Shown piece by piece: positions 33,651-44,400 of a stretch of DNA of 64,000 nucleotides (the stretch's first letter is position 1; the number at the start of each line of letters is the position of its first letter). This DNA comes from Pleodorina starrii (Eukaryota; Chlorophyta; Chlorophyceae; Chlamydomonadales; Volvocaceae): positions 729,001-793,000 of the forward strand of contig BRXU01000027.1 of the NCBI GenBank assembly GCA_030267565.1, read 5' to 3'. Under the pieces are notes generated by a model, which made no database searches, was not told where the DNA came from, and saw only the letters and a program-made list of their open reading frames with translations. Position numbers and translations under genes: made by a program.

Positions 33651-34871
33651 ATGGTCACGACGCGCAGCGGCGCGACCGCCACGCCCCAGGGCGCCGCCAA
33701 GCCGCAGCCGCCTCTCATCCGGGCGCTGGTGACGGGCGGCGCGGGCTTCCTGGGTCGCCACGTGGTGCGGCAGCTGCTGGACAGCGGCCGCTACGAGGTC
33801 ACCGTCTTTGACGTGCGGCCGCTGGACGAGCCGCGCCTGCGCGCCAGCCGCGTGGGCGACCTGCGCAAGCCCGACGACGTGGCGGCGGCGGTGGCCGACA
33901 TGGACGTCGTCTTCCACATCGCCACTGCGGCGCCCACGGGCGAGAACGCGCTCAACATCGCGCTCATGAACGGCGTCAACGTGGACGGCACACGCCACCT
34001 GTTGGATGCCTGCCTCGCCGCCGGCGTGCCGCGCCTCGTCTACACCAGCTCCGCCTCCGTCGTGTTCGACGGCCGGCCGCTGCACAACGTGGACGAGGAG
34101 ACGACGCCCTACGCGGCGCGACCCATGGACCACTACACGCGCACCAAGATCCTGGGTGAGCAGATGGTGCTCCAGTACAGCGGCCGGCGCCTGGCGCGGC
34201 CGGGCCGCGCCGGCGAGGCCGCGCTGTCGACGGTGGCGCTGCGGCCCAGCGGCATCTTTGGCGAGGGCGATGCGGTGTTCGTGCCGACGCTGGTGCGCAA
34301 CGCCGTGGCCGGCAAGATGAAGTACGTGCTTGGCTCCGGAACCAACGAATGCGACTTTACCTACGCCGGCAACGTCGCGCACGCGCACCTGCTGGCGGCC
34401 GACGCGCTGGCCGCCGCCGCCGCCGACGCTCCGGACGCCGCGCCGTCGCGCGTGGCGGGCAAGGCGTACTTCATCACCAACGGCGAGCCGCGGCCGTTCT
34501 GGGGCATGATGGGCGACATCTGTGAGGGCCTGGGCTACGGCCGGCCGCGCATCCACCTGCCCTTCCTGCTGGTGTTTGTGCTGGCGCTGGTGTTTGAGTG
34601 GGTGGTGCGGCCGCTGGTGCGCGCGGCGGGCAAGGAGCTGCGCACCGACTTCACCGTCAATCGCATTCTCATCGCCACCACCCACCGCACCTTCAGCACC
34701 GCGCGCGCGGCCAGGGACTTTGGGTACGCGCCCACGATCGGGCTGCAGGACGCGATAAAGAAGACGCTGGCGTCGTTTGCGGAGCTGAGGGCGGACCGGG
34801 TGGGGGCGGCGCCGGCGGCGGCAGTGGGCAGCGGCGCCGGCGGCGCGGAGGGCGCGAAGAAGGCGGAGTAG
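33651..34871 (+). CDS. 3-beta-HSD/sterol C4-decarboxylase-type dehydrogenase
   Basis: A single uninterrupted exon of 406 residues. It is an extended short-chain dehydrogenase of the 3-beta-hydroxysteroid dehydrogenase family, which includes the NAD-dependent sterol-4-alpha-carboxylate 3-dehydrogenases of sterol synthesis (ERG26/NSDHL). The Rossmann motif TGGAGFLG is at residues 28-35, the serine of the triad is in YTSSASVVF (131-139), and the catalytic YxxxK is Y162-K166 in HYTRTKILGE. FTYAGNVAHAHLLA and AYFITNGEPRPFWGMM are typical substrate-domain motifs. A hydrophobic segment, IHLPFLLVFVLALVFEWVV, fits ER-membrane anchoring. The start ATG has a strong context (GACCATGG). The lack of introns contrasts with its neighbours. 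The exact substrate is not shown by the sequence. No TGTAA was found after the stop. Confidence 0.9.
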   Translation: MVTTRSGATATPQGAAKPQPPLIRALVTGGAGFLGRHVVRQLLDSGRYEVTVFDVRPLDEPRLRASRVGDLRKPDDVAAAVADMDVVFHIATAAPTGENALNIALMNGVNVDGTRHLLDACLAAGVPRLVYTSSASVVFDGRPLHNVDEETTPYAARPMDHYTRTKILGEQMVLQYSGRRLARPGRAGEAALSTVALRPSGIFGEGDAVFVPTLVRNAVAGKMKYVLGSGTNECDFTYAGNVAHAHLLAADALAAAAADAPDAAPSRVAGKAYFITNGEPRPFWGMMGDICEGLGYGRPRIHLPFLLVFVLALVFEWVVRPLVRAAGKELRTDFTVNRILIATTHRTFSTARAARDFGYAPTIGLQDAIKKTLASFAELRADRVGAAPAAAVGSGAGGAEGAKKAE

Positions 34872-36672
34872 GGTGGCGGCGGGGGATGCTGGCGCGGGCG
34901 CGGGAAAGGGGGCATGTATGTGGGGTTGGCGCACAGGTCGGGCAATGGTGCGGCAGTTCGGCGAGAGATGTGAACACATTGCAATATAGCGTTTACACAG
35001 TGGACGCTTCTGAAAGCTTGGGAGAAGCTTGGGAGCTCACTGCCTTGCAGCCGGCGCCTCGGCGTGGCCGCTGGCGTGCTGGTTCGCAGGCCTTGTTCTT
35101 GTCGAGGGATGGCCAGAGGGGCGCAGTTTGGCCAGATTGGCGATCTTATCACGTTATCAGGTGCAGTGGCTGCAGGGGGGATGTGCCGTGTGCCCACGTC
35201 AGGTCTTGGATTTGCTGCACGCGTACAGTCACGAGGTCAGGGAGGAAACCGGCCCCGAAGGACATCGTCTGCTTCTGCTTTCTTTCGTCCATATGTATGG
35301 CAGCTCGGTGCGAGTGTGGTGTACAGCTCGGTGTGGCCCTGGCGCCGGTGTTCGGCGGGCTGCAGCGCTCGTGCAGCGTTCGTGCAGCGCGCCACACGAA
35401 TGGTGGGGGCGCAAGGCCGAAGAGAAAGGACCGCGACGTCTCTTTCAAGGCCCGGACGGACATCAGGATGGACAGCGTTGAACAGCGGCCCCGGCTGCAC
35501 CACATGGGGCGATCATTCCCCGCGCTCCGCGCGTTTTACCCCGTACACAGAGCACCATCGCGCAGGGCTGGCGTGCCGTTCCCACCAGCCAGCGAAGAAC
35601 AGGGGCCTCTAGGGGGATGAAGAAAAGGTTACCGCAGCGAAGGGACGGAGACGGAGACGGGGAGGTATCAGCTTCCTCGCTTGAAGCTTGGGAAATGGCG
35701 GAGTCCGCAGGGGAGCCCGCTGCAGCCGTATGAGTGGGTCGGGGAATGCGTGGGGAGCAGCGACCGAAGCAGCAGCTGCGGGCGGGGTAGCGGCTTGTCA
35801 GCTGGTCAGGTGGTCACGTGGCCGCGCGCCCCGTTAGTGCGAAGCTCTGGGAGCGCAACGTACCGTATGTTGGGAGCGCAGCGGCGAGGTGGCAGCGAGG
35901 TGGGCGTCCCGAACACGCAGGCCGCTCCACTCGCGACAACTACTCGAATGCTTTGAATGGCTTCTAGAATGGTGCCGAGTGCGGACCGCGACTGCCGGCG
36001 ATCAACGCAGCCTTGGCCGCGAACAGAGGCCTGCAGATGTATGCCAGCTAATAGAGGAAATAAAGGGCTTCTGGCTGGTACAGGTTGCGAGCCATGGCTT
36101 GGGATGTTGGGAATATTTGCCGACAGCAGGCACACAGGCGGACAGTCAGACCGACGGCAGACCGGGTGACACCACCAGGCACCACTGTCGCCCCTCCGAA
36201 TCCACTCCGCGGCGGGGCCACCGCCCTAAGAGAAGCGCATGGTACCAAGCCGGCAAACAGCAACCGGATTTGTGACCATTGGCGACTCGCGTAAACGCAA
36301 ACCTCGGTGCACGAGCCGCAACCAACCAACCAACCCTAAGCAACGCGTCCGCTCCAAGACCAGAAATCCGTCCGACGAGTTCTATCTGTCCGCGACTAAC
36401 CGCTGACTTAATCGAGCCTGCCCGACAGTTGGGATAAGCCGCGCGCCCGTGCGTTTCCACGCACGGATCATCATCAGGGGTGCGTCGAAGGTGCCGTACA
36501 GTCAATGCAAGCTGTTGCAATCGTTAAGCCTCCCCCGGGCACATTTAGTCTCCGGCTTTCTAACCGGGTTGCTGTCACAACCCAAACAAGCGAGCAGCAG
36601 CAGCAGCAGCAAGTAAAGTGACATGAAAGTATAACGCACGAAGTGTAACTCGTGTGTGCTCAGCAGCAGACA
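34872..36672. other. 1.8-kb gap before the KH-domain gene
   Basis: It holds the 3' UTR of the dehydrogenase and the promoter of the KH gene. GC falls toward 36200-36670, where CAA-rich and AGC-repeat (36596-36611) sequence and a TGTAA (36644-36648, just before the KH start) occur. A short imperfect direct repeat of GTGCAGCGCTC type lies near 35360-35395. Long open frames at 34.6-35.6 kb lack protein-like composition. Confidence 0.45.
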
Positions 36673-38627
36673 ATGCAGTTTCAGGAAACGGTCCCACTGG
36701 ACAGCTCGCTTCCTGCCGGCACAGTCATCGGCAAGAAGGGCCGCAACGTCCGCTGGATCGGTCAGGAGTCCGGCGGGGCGCGGCTGTTAGTGAGTGATGA
36801 CCGGGTGGTGGTGCGGGGCCTCACTCGCGACGTGGTGGACAGGGCCGTGCGGCTGCTGCGCGCACAGATCGAGGCAAACAAACGGCTCAGTGAGTGGACC
36901 GGATGGGGATCGGATCGTGTCAGGTGGCGCTCCGGAAGCGATGGGGGATCGGATTCGATTGGGTAGGGATGGGATCAAATCAGAGGCCGAGGTTGAGGCT
37001 GAGGCCTAAGCCGGGCTGCGCAGCCCTTCCCGCCCATACACACGTGGGGCTGGCCCCCGAGCAAGGGGGGTGGGGCACGCCGTGGCCCGGGCGGCAAGGG
37101 GGCTTGCACGTTACACGGGGCCGGCACCCGGCAGCGTGTGTGGCTGGAGGCCTGCATCGATGGCCGTACTGCCATGCCCTCCCTTGCCTCTTTTACCTCC
37201 ACCTTTTCACAGCACGGCGCGGGCACCGTCCACCGCACCGAAACGCGCCGCGGCTCCCCTCCGACCGCTGCCTGGCCGAGTCCATTACCGGCACCATTCG
37301 TCGAGCCCTGCCCTCCAGGCGCTCCTGTTTAGGCAGTTCGGACTAGGCCGCGCCGCCCTCGCCTTACGCACTGCGCGGTTCGCCACACGTATACCGGTAC
37401 ATCAGCGCTCAGTCCCGCGCCTCTCACGCTCCCGGCTTCCGGCTGCGTTTAAATCTCCCTTTGCTCTTCCCCCACTTTCCGATTCCCACTCACCACCCCA
37501 ACCGCAACACCTGCCTTGGGACCCGGCCACCCTAGCCCGGGGCCCATCCTGCTCCGGCTCCTGCGGCTCCCGCCCCCCTGCCTGCCTGTGTCTGTCTGCC
37601 TGCCTGCCTGCCTGTTTGTCCGTACAATCCGCGCAGTGAGCTCGGCCTACCCGCACCCACTGGGAGTGGACCACGTGCTGATCGCGGACACGCTCGGGTC
37701 ACGTGACCCACGGGTCTGTTTTCGCGCCTGCACCGGTGAGCGACCAGCGCCCGCGGGACCTGACCTTACCTGGCTGTTGCACGTGTCCGCTGGCTTTTGG
37801 ACAGGACAGGTCAGATATGTGCCTAGCTTGGCTATGCCAACCAGGGGGGAAGGGTGGAGGAGGGTAGGATTTCCACGCGCAGGCGCAGGCAGGGGGTGGC
37901 GGTAGGCGGGCCCGTGTTTTTTGTTTGTATGTGTGTTGTTGGTCAGCCGCATATCGCCACGGGTATTCCACTGCGTGGGCCTTTGAATCTCCAAATGGCC
38001 TTCCGGAGGGCAGTGAGCCAGTGCGCGAGTGGGTGTACGAGAGCGCATGCGCGGCGGCGGGGCCCGGGGGGGGGCCCCCGGAAGCAGGAGCGGGAGGGCG
38101 GGGGGTAAGGCGGTCTCGGGCGGGCCAGCTCCGTGCGCACGATGCTTTGGGCGGTCCCGCGTCACATGCTGCGTGTCGTACTCTCATCTTCCGTACTCCC
38201 CATCTTCCATCCACGCAGGCGACGCCGCCGCTCTCGCGACCGGACGCAGCGAGCTGCTCTTCCTGATGGTTCCGGAGCCCGCCGCCGTCGGCGGAAGGGG
38301 TGTCGGCGACGCCATCGGCGGCAGCGGCAGCGGCGACGCCAACGGCGGCAAGCGGCAGCGGCGACACCATCGGCGGCAGCGGCAACGGCGACGCCATCGG
38401 CGGCGGCGGCGGTGGTGGCTCTGCGGATGCGAGTGGACTCTCTGGTCTGATGGGGTCCATGTCACTGCGGCCGGTCAGCAGCGGCACCCGGCTCCACTCC
38501 TGCCCCGTGGGAGTCCACGTCAGCGCCGAAATGAGCGGCGTCATGTCGGTCGCGTTGGCGGATGCGGCGCACCTGGCGGCGGCCAACGTGCCGGCGTACG
38601 ACATCCTCAAGATCCGCCTCAACCTGG
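36673..38627 (+). CDS. KH-domain protein, apparent frameshift, 3' end unresolved
   Basis: The proposed exons are 36673-36889, 37637-37735 and 38219-38627. All three fit in phase (donors A|GTGAGT, G|GTGAGC and G|GTGTGT; acceptors CGCGCAG and CACGCAG). The first exon encodes a KH-type RNA-binding fold: AGTVIGKKGRNVRWI carries the GxxG loop (GKKG), followed by RLLVSDDRVVVRGLTRD. The next two give SSAYPHPLGVDHVLIADTLG and ATGRSELLFLMVPEP. A glycine/serine repeat follows, then LRPVSSGTRLHSCPVGVHV and ANVPAYDILKIRLNLG. Within the glycine repeat the frame changes by one base at 38350-38351. I do not recognise the family beyond KH. No good acceptor for a fourth exon lies before the satellite, so the end may be the short extension to a TGA near 38726, or exons beyond the array. 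Exons 2 and 3 are less certain than exon 1. Confidence 0.55.
38290..38420. repeat. GGC-rich coding minisatellite in the KH gene
   Basis: Degenerate units of the type GGCGACGCCATCGGCGGC and GGCAGCGGC encode Gly-Asp-Ala-Ile-Gly-Gly-Ser-like repeats. One unit contains an extra A at 38350/38351 that breaks the reading frame. Confidence 0.75.
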
Positions 38628-38670
38628 GTGTGTGCGGACACCGGGCGGCGCCGCCGCTGGCTCACCGGGG

Positions 38671-38757
38671 GTCACACCGAGAGAAAAGAGAGAATGAGAA
38701 AAGAGGGAGAAAGAGAAAGAGAGAATGAGAGAGAGAGAGAGGGAGAGAGGGAGAGAC
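38671..38757. repeat. Homopurine (GA)n tract
   Basis: Almost 90 bases of A and G with only two or three interruptions, composed of GAGA and AAAGAGA units. It lies just after the last KH-gene exon that I can support. Confidence 0.85.
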
Positions 38758-39134
38758 GCCCGCCCCCGACCTTCATTGCCTCCCTCCACACTGCACATCC
38801 ACTCAGCCACACAGCCACCGCCCTCCCCCTCCACCCCCCTCCGGCTCCATCCCTGCTGCCAAACCACGCAACTAACGGACCCTTTGATCATCCACATTGT
38901 AATGCACGCGGATGGTTGAAGCCGCCCGCCGCTCGCGAGCAGCGCCGCGTCCATTTCGCGTCTCAACCTACGCCGAGCCGCTTGACTGCAGCCCTGCCCC
39001 GCAAACACCGCACAACCGTGCGTGCGTCGGGCGTGTGCCAACGTTGCAAAGAGCACACACACACAGACAGACACACCATCACCTATGGCTATAGGGCCTG
39101 CTGCACCTAACTTTGGCCGAACCCGTATCTGCTG
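38758..39134. other. Junction between KH gene and satellite
   Basis: 377 bases without a certain gene. A plus-strand TGTAA at 38898-38902 could be the KH-gene polyadenylation signal. A CA/GA run sits at 39055-39078. At 39115-39127 there is a near-perfect inverted copy of one satellite monomer (GGCCGAACCCGTA), right before the array starts. Confidence 0.55.
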
Positions 39135-39659
39135 TACATGGGTCGGCCTACGGGTCGGCCTACGGGTCGGCCTACGGGTCGGCCTACGAGGCGGCCTACG
39201 GGGCGGCCTAGGGGTCGGCCTACGGGTCGGCCTACGGGTCGGCCTTCGGGTCGGCCTACGGGTCGGCCTACGCGTCGGCCTACGGGTCGGCCTACGCGTC
39301 GGCCTACGGGTCGGCCTATGGGTCGGCCTATGGGTCGGCCTTCGGGTCGGCCTACGGGTCGGCCTACGGGTCGGCCTACGGGTCGGCCTACGGGTCGGCC
39401 TACGGGTCGGCCTACGGGTCGGCCTACGGGTTGGCCTACGGGTCGGCCTACGGGTCGGCCACTCGGCCTACGGGTCGGCCTACGGGTCGGCCTACGGGTC
39501 GGCCTACGGGTCGGCCTACGGGTCGGCCTACGGGACGGCCTACGGGACGGCCTACGGGTCGGCCTACGGGTCGGCCTACGGGTCGGCCTACGGGTCGGCC
39601 TACGGGTCGGCCTATGGGTCGGCCTACGGGTCGGCCTACGGGTCAGCCTATGGGTCGGC

Positions 39660-41450
39660 CTACGGGTCGGCCTACGGGTCGGCCTACGGGTCGGCCTACG
39701 GGTCGGCCTACGGGTCGGCCTACGGGTCGGCCTACGGGTCGGCCTACGGGTCGGCCTACGGGTCGGCCTACGGGTCGGCCTACGGGTCGGCCTACGGGTC
39801 GGCCTACGGGTCGGCCTACGGGTCGGCCTACGGGTCGGCCTACGGGTCGGCCTACGGGTCGGCCTACGGGTCGGCCTACGGGTCGGCCTACGGGTCGGCC
39901 TACGGGTCGGCCTACGGGTCGGCCTACGGGTCGGCCTACGGGTCGGCCTACGGGTCGGCCTACGGGTCGGCCTACGGGTCGGCCTACGGGTCGGCCTACG
40001 GGTCGGCCTACGGGTCGGCCTACGGGTCGGCCTACGGGTCGGCCTACGGGTCGGCCTACGGGTCGGCCTACGGGTCGGCCTACGGGTCGGCCTACGGGTC
40101 GGCCTACGGGTCGGCCTACGGGTCGGCCTACGGGTCGGCCTACGGGTCGGCCTACGGGTCGGCCTACGGGTCGGCCTACGGGTCGGCCTACGGGTCGGCC
40201 TACGGGTCGGCCTATTGGTCGGCCTACGGGTCGGCCTACGGGTCGGCCTACGGGTCGGCCTACGGGTCGGCATACCGGTCGGCCTACCGGTCGGCCTACC
40301 GGTCGGCCTAGGGGTCGGCCTAGGGGTCGGCCTACGGGTCGGCCTACGGGTCGGCCTACGGGTCGGCCTACGGGTCGGCCTACGGGTCGGCCTTCGGGTC
40401 GGCCTACGGGTCGGCCTAAGGTCGGCCTTCGGGTCGGCCTACGGGTCAGCCTACGGGTCGGCGTCCGGGTCGGCCTACGGGTCGGCCTACGGGTCGGCCT
40501 ACGGGTTGGCCTACGGGTCGGCCTATGGGTCGGCCTACGGGTCGGCCTTCGGGTCGGCCTACGGGTCGGCCTACGGGTCGGCCTACGGGTCGGCCTACGG
40601 GTTGGCCTACGGGTCGGCCTACGGGTCGGCCTATTGGTCGGCCTATTGGTCGGCCTACGGGTCGGCCTACGGGTAGGCCTATGGGTCGGCCTACGGGTCG
40701 GCCTACGGGTCGGCCTTCGGGTCGGCCTACGGGTCGGCCTACGGGTCGGCCTACGGGTCGGCCTACGGGTCGGCCTACGGGTCGGCCTACGGGTCGGCCT
40801 ACGGGTCGGCCTACGGGTCGGCCTACGGGTCGGCCTACGGGTCGGCCTACGGGTCGGCCTACGGGTCGGCCTACGGGTCGGCCTACGGGTCGGCCTACGG
40901 GTCGGCCTACGGGTCGGCCTACGGGTCGGCCTACGGGTCGGCCTACGGGTCGGCCTACGGGTCGGCCTACGGGTCGGCCTACGGGTCGGCCTACGGGTCG
41001 GCCTACGGGTCGGCCTACGGGTCGGCCTACGGGTCGGCCTACGGGTCGGCCTACGGGTCGGCCTACGGGTCGGCCTACGGGTCGGCCTACGGGTCGGCCT
41101 ACGGGTCGGCCTACGGGTCGGCCTACGGGTCGGCCTACGGGTCGGCCTACGGGTCGGCCTACGGGTCGGCCTACGGGTCGGCCTACGGGTCGGCCTACGG
41201 GTCGGCCTACGGGTCGGCCTACGGGTCGGCCTACGGGTCGGCCTACGGGTCGGCCTACGGGTCGGCCTACGGGTCGGCCTACGGGTCGGCCTACGGGTCG
41301 GCCTACGGGTCGGCCTACGGGTCGGCCTACGGGTCGGCCTACGGGTCGGCCTACGGGTCGGCCTACGGGTCGGCCTACGGGTCGGCCTACGGGTCGGCCT
41401 ACGGGTCGGCCTACGGGTCGGCCTACGGGTCGGCCTACGGGTCGGCCTAC
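39660..41450. repeat. Homogeneous zone of the satellite
   Basis: Here the monomers are nearly all the exact consensus. Uninterrupted runs cover about 39660-40205 and 40727-41448, separated by a short patch of variants (TATTGG, TACCGG, TAGGGG, TTCGGG). Variant monomers are far more frequent from 41.9 kb onward. Confidence 0.85.
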
Positions 41451-44400
41451 GGGCCTACGGGTCGGCCTACGGGTCGGCCTACGGGTCGGCCTACGGGTCG
41501 GCCTACGGGTCGGCCTACGGGTCGGCCTACGGGTCGGCCTACGGGTCGGCCTACGGGTCGGCCTACGGGTCGGCCTACGGGTCGGCCTACGGGTCGGCCT
41601 ACGGGTCGGCCTACGGGTCGGCCTACGGGTCGGCCTACGGGTCGGCCTACGGGTCGGCCTACGGGTCGGCCTACGGGTCGGCCTACGGGTCGGCCTACGG
41701 GTCGGCCTATGGGTCGGCCTACGGGTCGGCCTACGGGTCGGCCTACGGGTCGGCCTACGGGTCGGCCTACGGGTCGGCCTACGGGTCGGCCTACGGGTCG
41801 GCCTACGGGTCGGCCTACGGGTCGGCCTACGGGTCGGCCTACGGGTCGGCCTACGGGTCGGCCTACGGGTCGGCCTACGGGTCGGCCTACGGGTCGGCCT
41901 ACGGGTCGGCCTACGGGTCGGCCTACGGGTCGGCCTACGGGTCGCCCTACGGGTCGGCCTTCGGGTCGGCCTACGGGTCGGCCTTCGGGTCGGCCTACGG
42001 GTCGGCCTACGGGTCGGCCTATGGGTCGGCCTACGGGTCGGCCTATACGTCGGCCTACGGGTCGGCCTACGGGTCGGCCTACGGGTCGGCCTACGGGTCG
42101 GCCTACGGGTCGGCCTACGGGTCGGCCTACGGGTCGGCCTACGGGTCGGCCTATGGGTCGGCCTACGGGTCGGCCTACGGGTCGGCCTACGGGTAGGCGT
42201 ACAGATCGGCCTACGGGTCGGCCTACGGGTCGGCCTATGGGTCGGCCTACGGGTCGGCCTACGGGTCGGCCTACGGGTCGGCCTACCGGTCGGCCTACGG
42301 GTCGGCCTACGGGTCGGCCTACGGGTCGGCCTACGGGTCGGCCTACGGGTCGGCCTACCGGTCGGCCTACGGGTCGGCCTAAGGGTCGGCCTACGGGTCG
42401 GCCTACGGGTCGGCCTACGGGTCGGCCTACGGGTCGGCCTACGGGTCGGCCTACGGGTCGGCCTACGGGTCGGCCTACGGGTCGGCCTACGGGTCGGCCT
42501 ACAGGTCGGCCTACGGGTCGGCCTACGGGTCGGCCTACGGGTCGGCGTACGGGTCGGCCTACGGGTCGGCCTACGGGTCGGCCTACGGGTCGGCCTATGG
42601 GTCGGCCTTCGGGTCGGCCTACGGGTCGGCCTACGGGACGGCCTACGGATCGGGCTACGGGTCGGCCTACGGGTCGGCCTACGGGTCGGCGTACGGGTCG
42701 GCCTACGGGTCGGCCTACGGGTCGGCCTACGGGTCGGCCTACGGGTCGGCCTACGGGTCGGCCTACGAGTCGGCCTATGGGTTGGCCTTCGGGTCGGCCT
42801 ACGGGTCGGCCTACGGGACGGCCTACGGATCGGCCTACGGGCCTACGGGTCGGCCTACGGGTTGGCCTACGGGTCGGCCTACGGGTCGGCCTACGGGTCG
42901 GCCTACGGGTCGGCCTACGGGTCCGCCTACGGGTCGGCCTACGGGTCGGCCTACGGGTCGGCCTACGGGTCGGCCTACGGGTCGGCCTACGGGTCGGACC
43001 ACGGGTCGGCCTACGGGTCGGCCTACGGGTCGGCCTATGGGTCGGCCTACGGGTCGGCCTACGGGTCGGCCTACGGGTCGGCCTACGGGTCGGCCTACGG
43101 GTCGGCCTATGGGTCGGCCTACGGGTCGGCCTACGGGACGGCCTACGGGTCGGCCTACGGGACGGCCTGCGGGTCGGCCTATGGGTCGGCCTGCGGGTCG
43201 GCCTACGGGTCGGCCTACGGGTCGGCCTACGGGTCGGCCTACGGGTCGGCCTACGGGTCGGCCTACGGGTCGGCCTATGGGTTGGCCTTCGGGTCGGCCT
43301 ACGGGTCGGCCTACGGGACGGCCTACGGATCGGCCTACGGGTCGGCCTACGGGTTGGCCTACGGGTCGGCCTACGGGTCGGCCTACGGGTCGGCCTACGG
43401 GTCGGCCTACGGGTCGGCCTACGGATCGGCCTACGGGTCGGCCTACGAGTCGGCCTATGGGTCGGCCTTCGGGTCGGCCTACGGGTCGGCCTACGGGACG
43501 GCCTACGGATCGGCCTACGGGCCTACGGGTCGGCCTACGGGTCGGCCTACGGGTCGGCCTACGGGTCGGCCTACGGGTCGGCCTACGGGTCCGCCTACGG
43601 GTCGGCCTACGGGTCGGCCTACGGGTCGGCCTACGGGTCGGCCTACGGGTCGGCCTACGGGTCGGACCACGGGTCGGCCTACGGGTCGGCCTACGGGTCG
43701 GCCTATGGGTCGGCCTACGGGTCGGCCTACGGGTCGGCCTACGGGTCGGCCTACGGGTCGGCCTACGGGTCGGCCTATGGGTCGGCCTACGGGTCGGCCT
43801 ACGGGACGGCCTACGGGTCGGCCTACGGGACGGCCTGCGGGTCGGCCTATGGGTCGGCCTGCGGGTCGGCCTACGGGTCGGTCTACGGGTCGGCCTACGG
43901 GTCGGCCTACGGGTCGGCCTACGGGTCGGCCTACGGGTCGGCCTACGGGTCGGCCTACGGGTCGGCCTACGGGTCGGCCTACGGGTTGGCGAACGGGTCG
44001 GCCTACGGGTCGGCCTACGGGTCGGCCAACGGGTCGGCCTACGGGTCGGCCTACGGGTCGGCCTACGGGTCGGCCTACGGGTCGGCCTTCGGGTTGGCCT
44101 ACGGGTCGGCCTACGGGTCGGCCTACGGGTCGGCCTACGGGTTGGCGAACGGGTCGGCCTACGGGTCGGCCTACGGGTCGGCCTACGGGTCGGCCTACGG
44201 GTCGGCCTACGGGACGGCCTACGGGACGGCCTATGGGTCGGCCTGCGGGTCGGCCTACGGGTCGGCCTACGGGTCGGCCTACGGGTCGGCCTATGGGTCG
44301 GCCTACGGGTTGGCGAACGGGTCGGCCTACGGGTGGGCCTATGGGTCGCGGGTCGGCCTACGGGTCGGCCTACGGGTCGGCCTACGGGTCGGCCTACGGG

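Noticed and set aside
34598..35620. 340-codon plus-strand open frame overlapping the dehydrogenase end
   Set aside because: It starts as a shadow of the dehydrogenase and continues into the 3' UTR without protein-like features.
36644..36648. TGTAA as the poly(A) signal of the dehydrogenase gene
   Set aside because: It is 1.77 kb after the stop and only 25 bases before the KH start, in the KH promoter region; too far to be convincing.
37211..37346. Alternative KH-gene exon following TTTTCACAG (ARRGHRPPHRNAPRL...)
   Set aside because: It fits the phase from exon 1 but offers no usable donor and ends in a stop with an Arg/Pro-rich tail; the exon at 37637 joins better onward.
37699..38622. 307-codon minus-strand open frame
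   Set aside because: It is antisense to KH-gene exons 2-3. The plus strand has matching splice phases and the KH start upstream.
38991..39110. Fourth KH exon after ACTGCAG ending ...YRACCT
   Set aside because: The phase is possible, but the peptide is CA-repeat-derived (EHTHTDRHT) and ends at the array; it is too weak to include.
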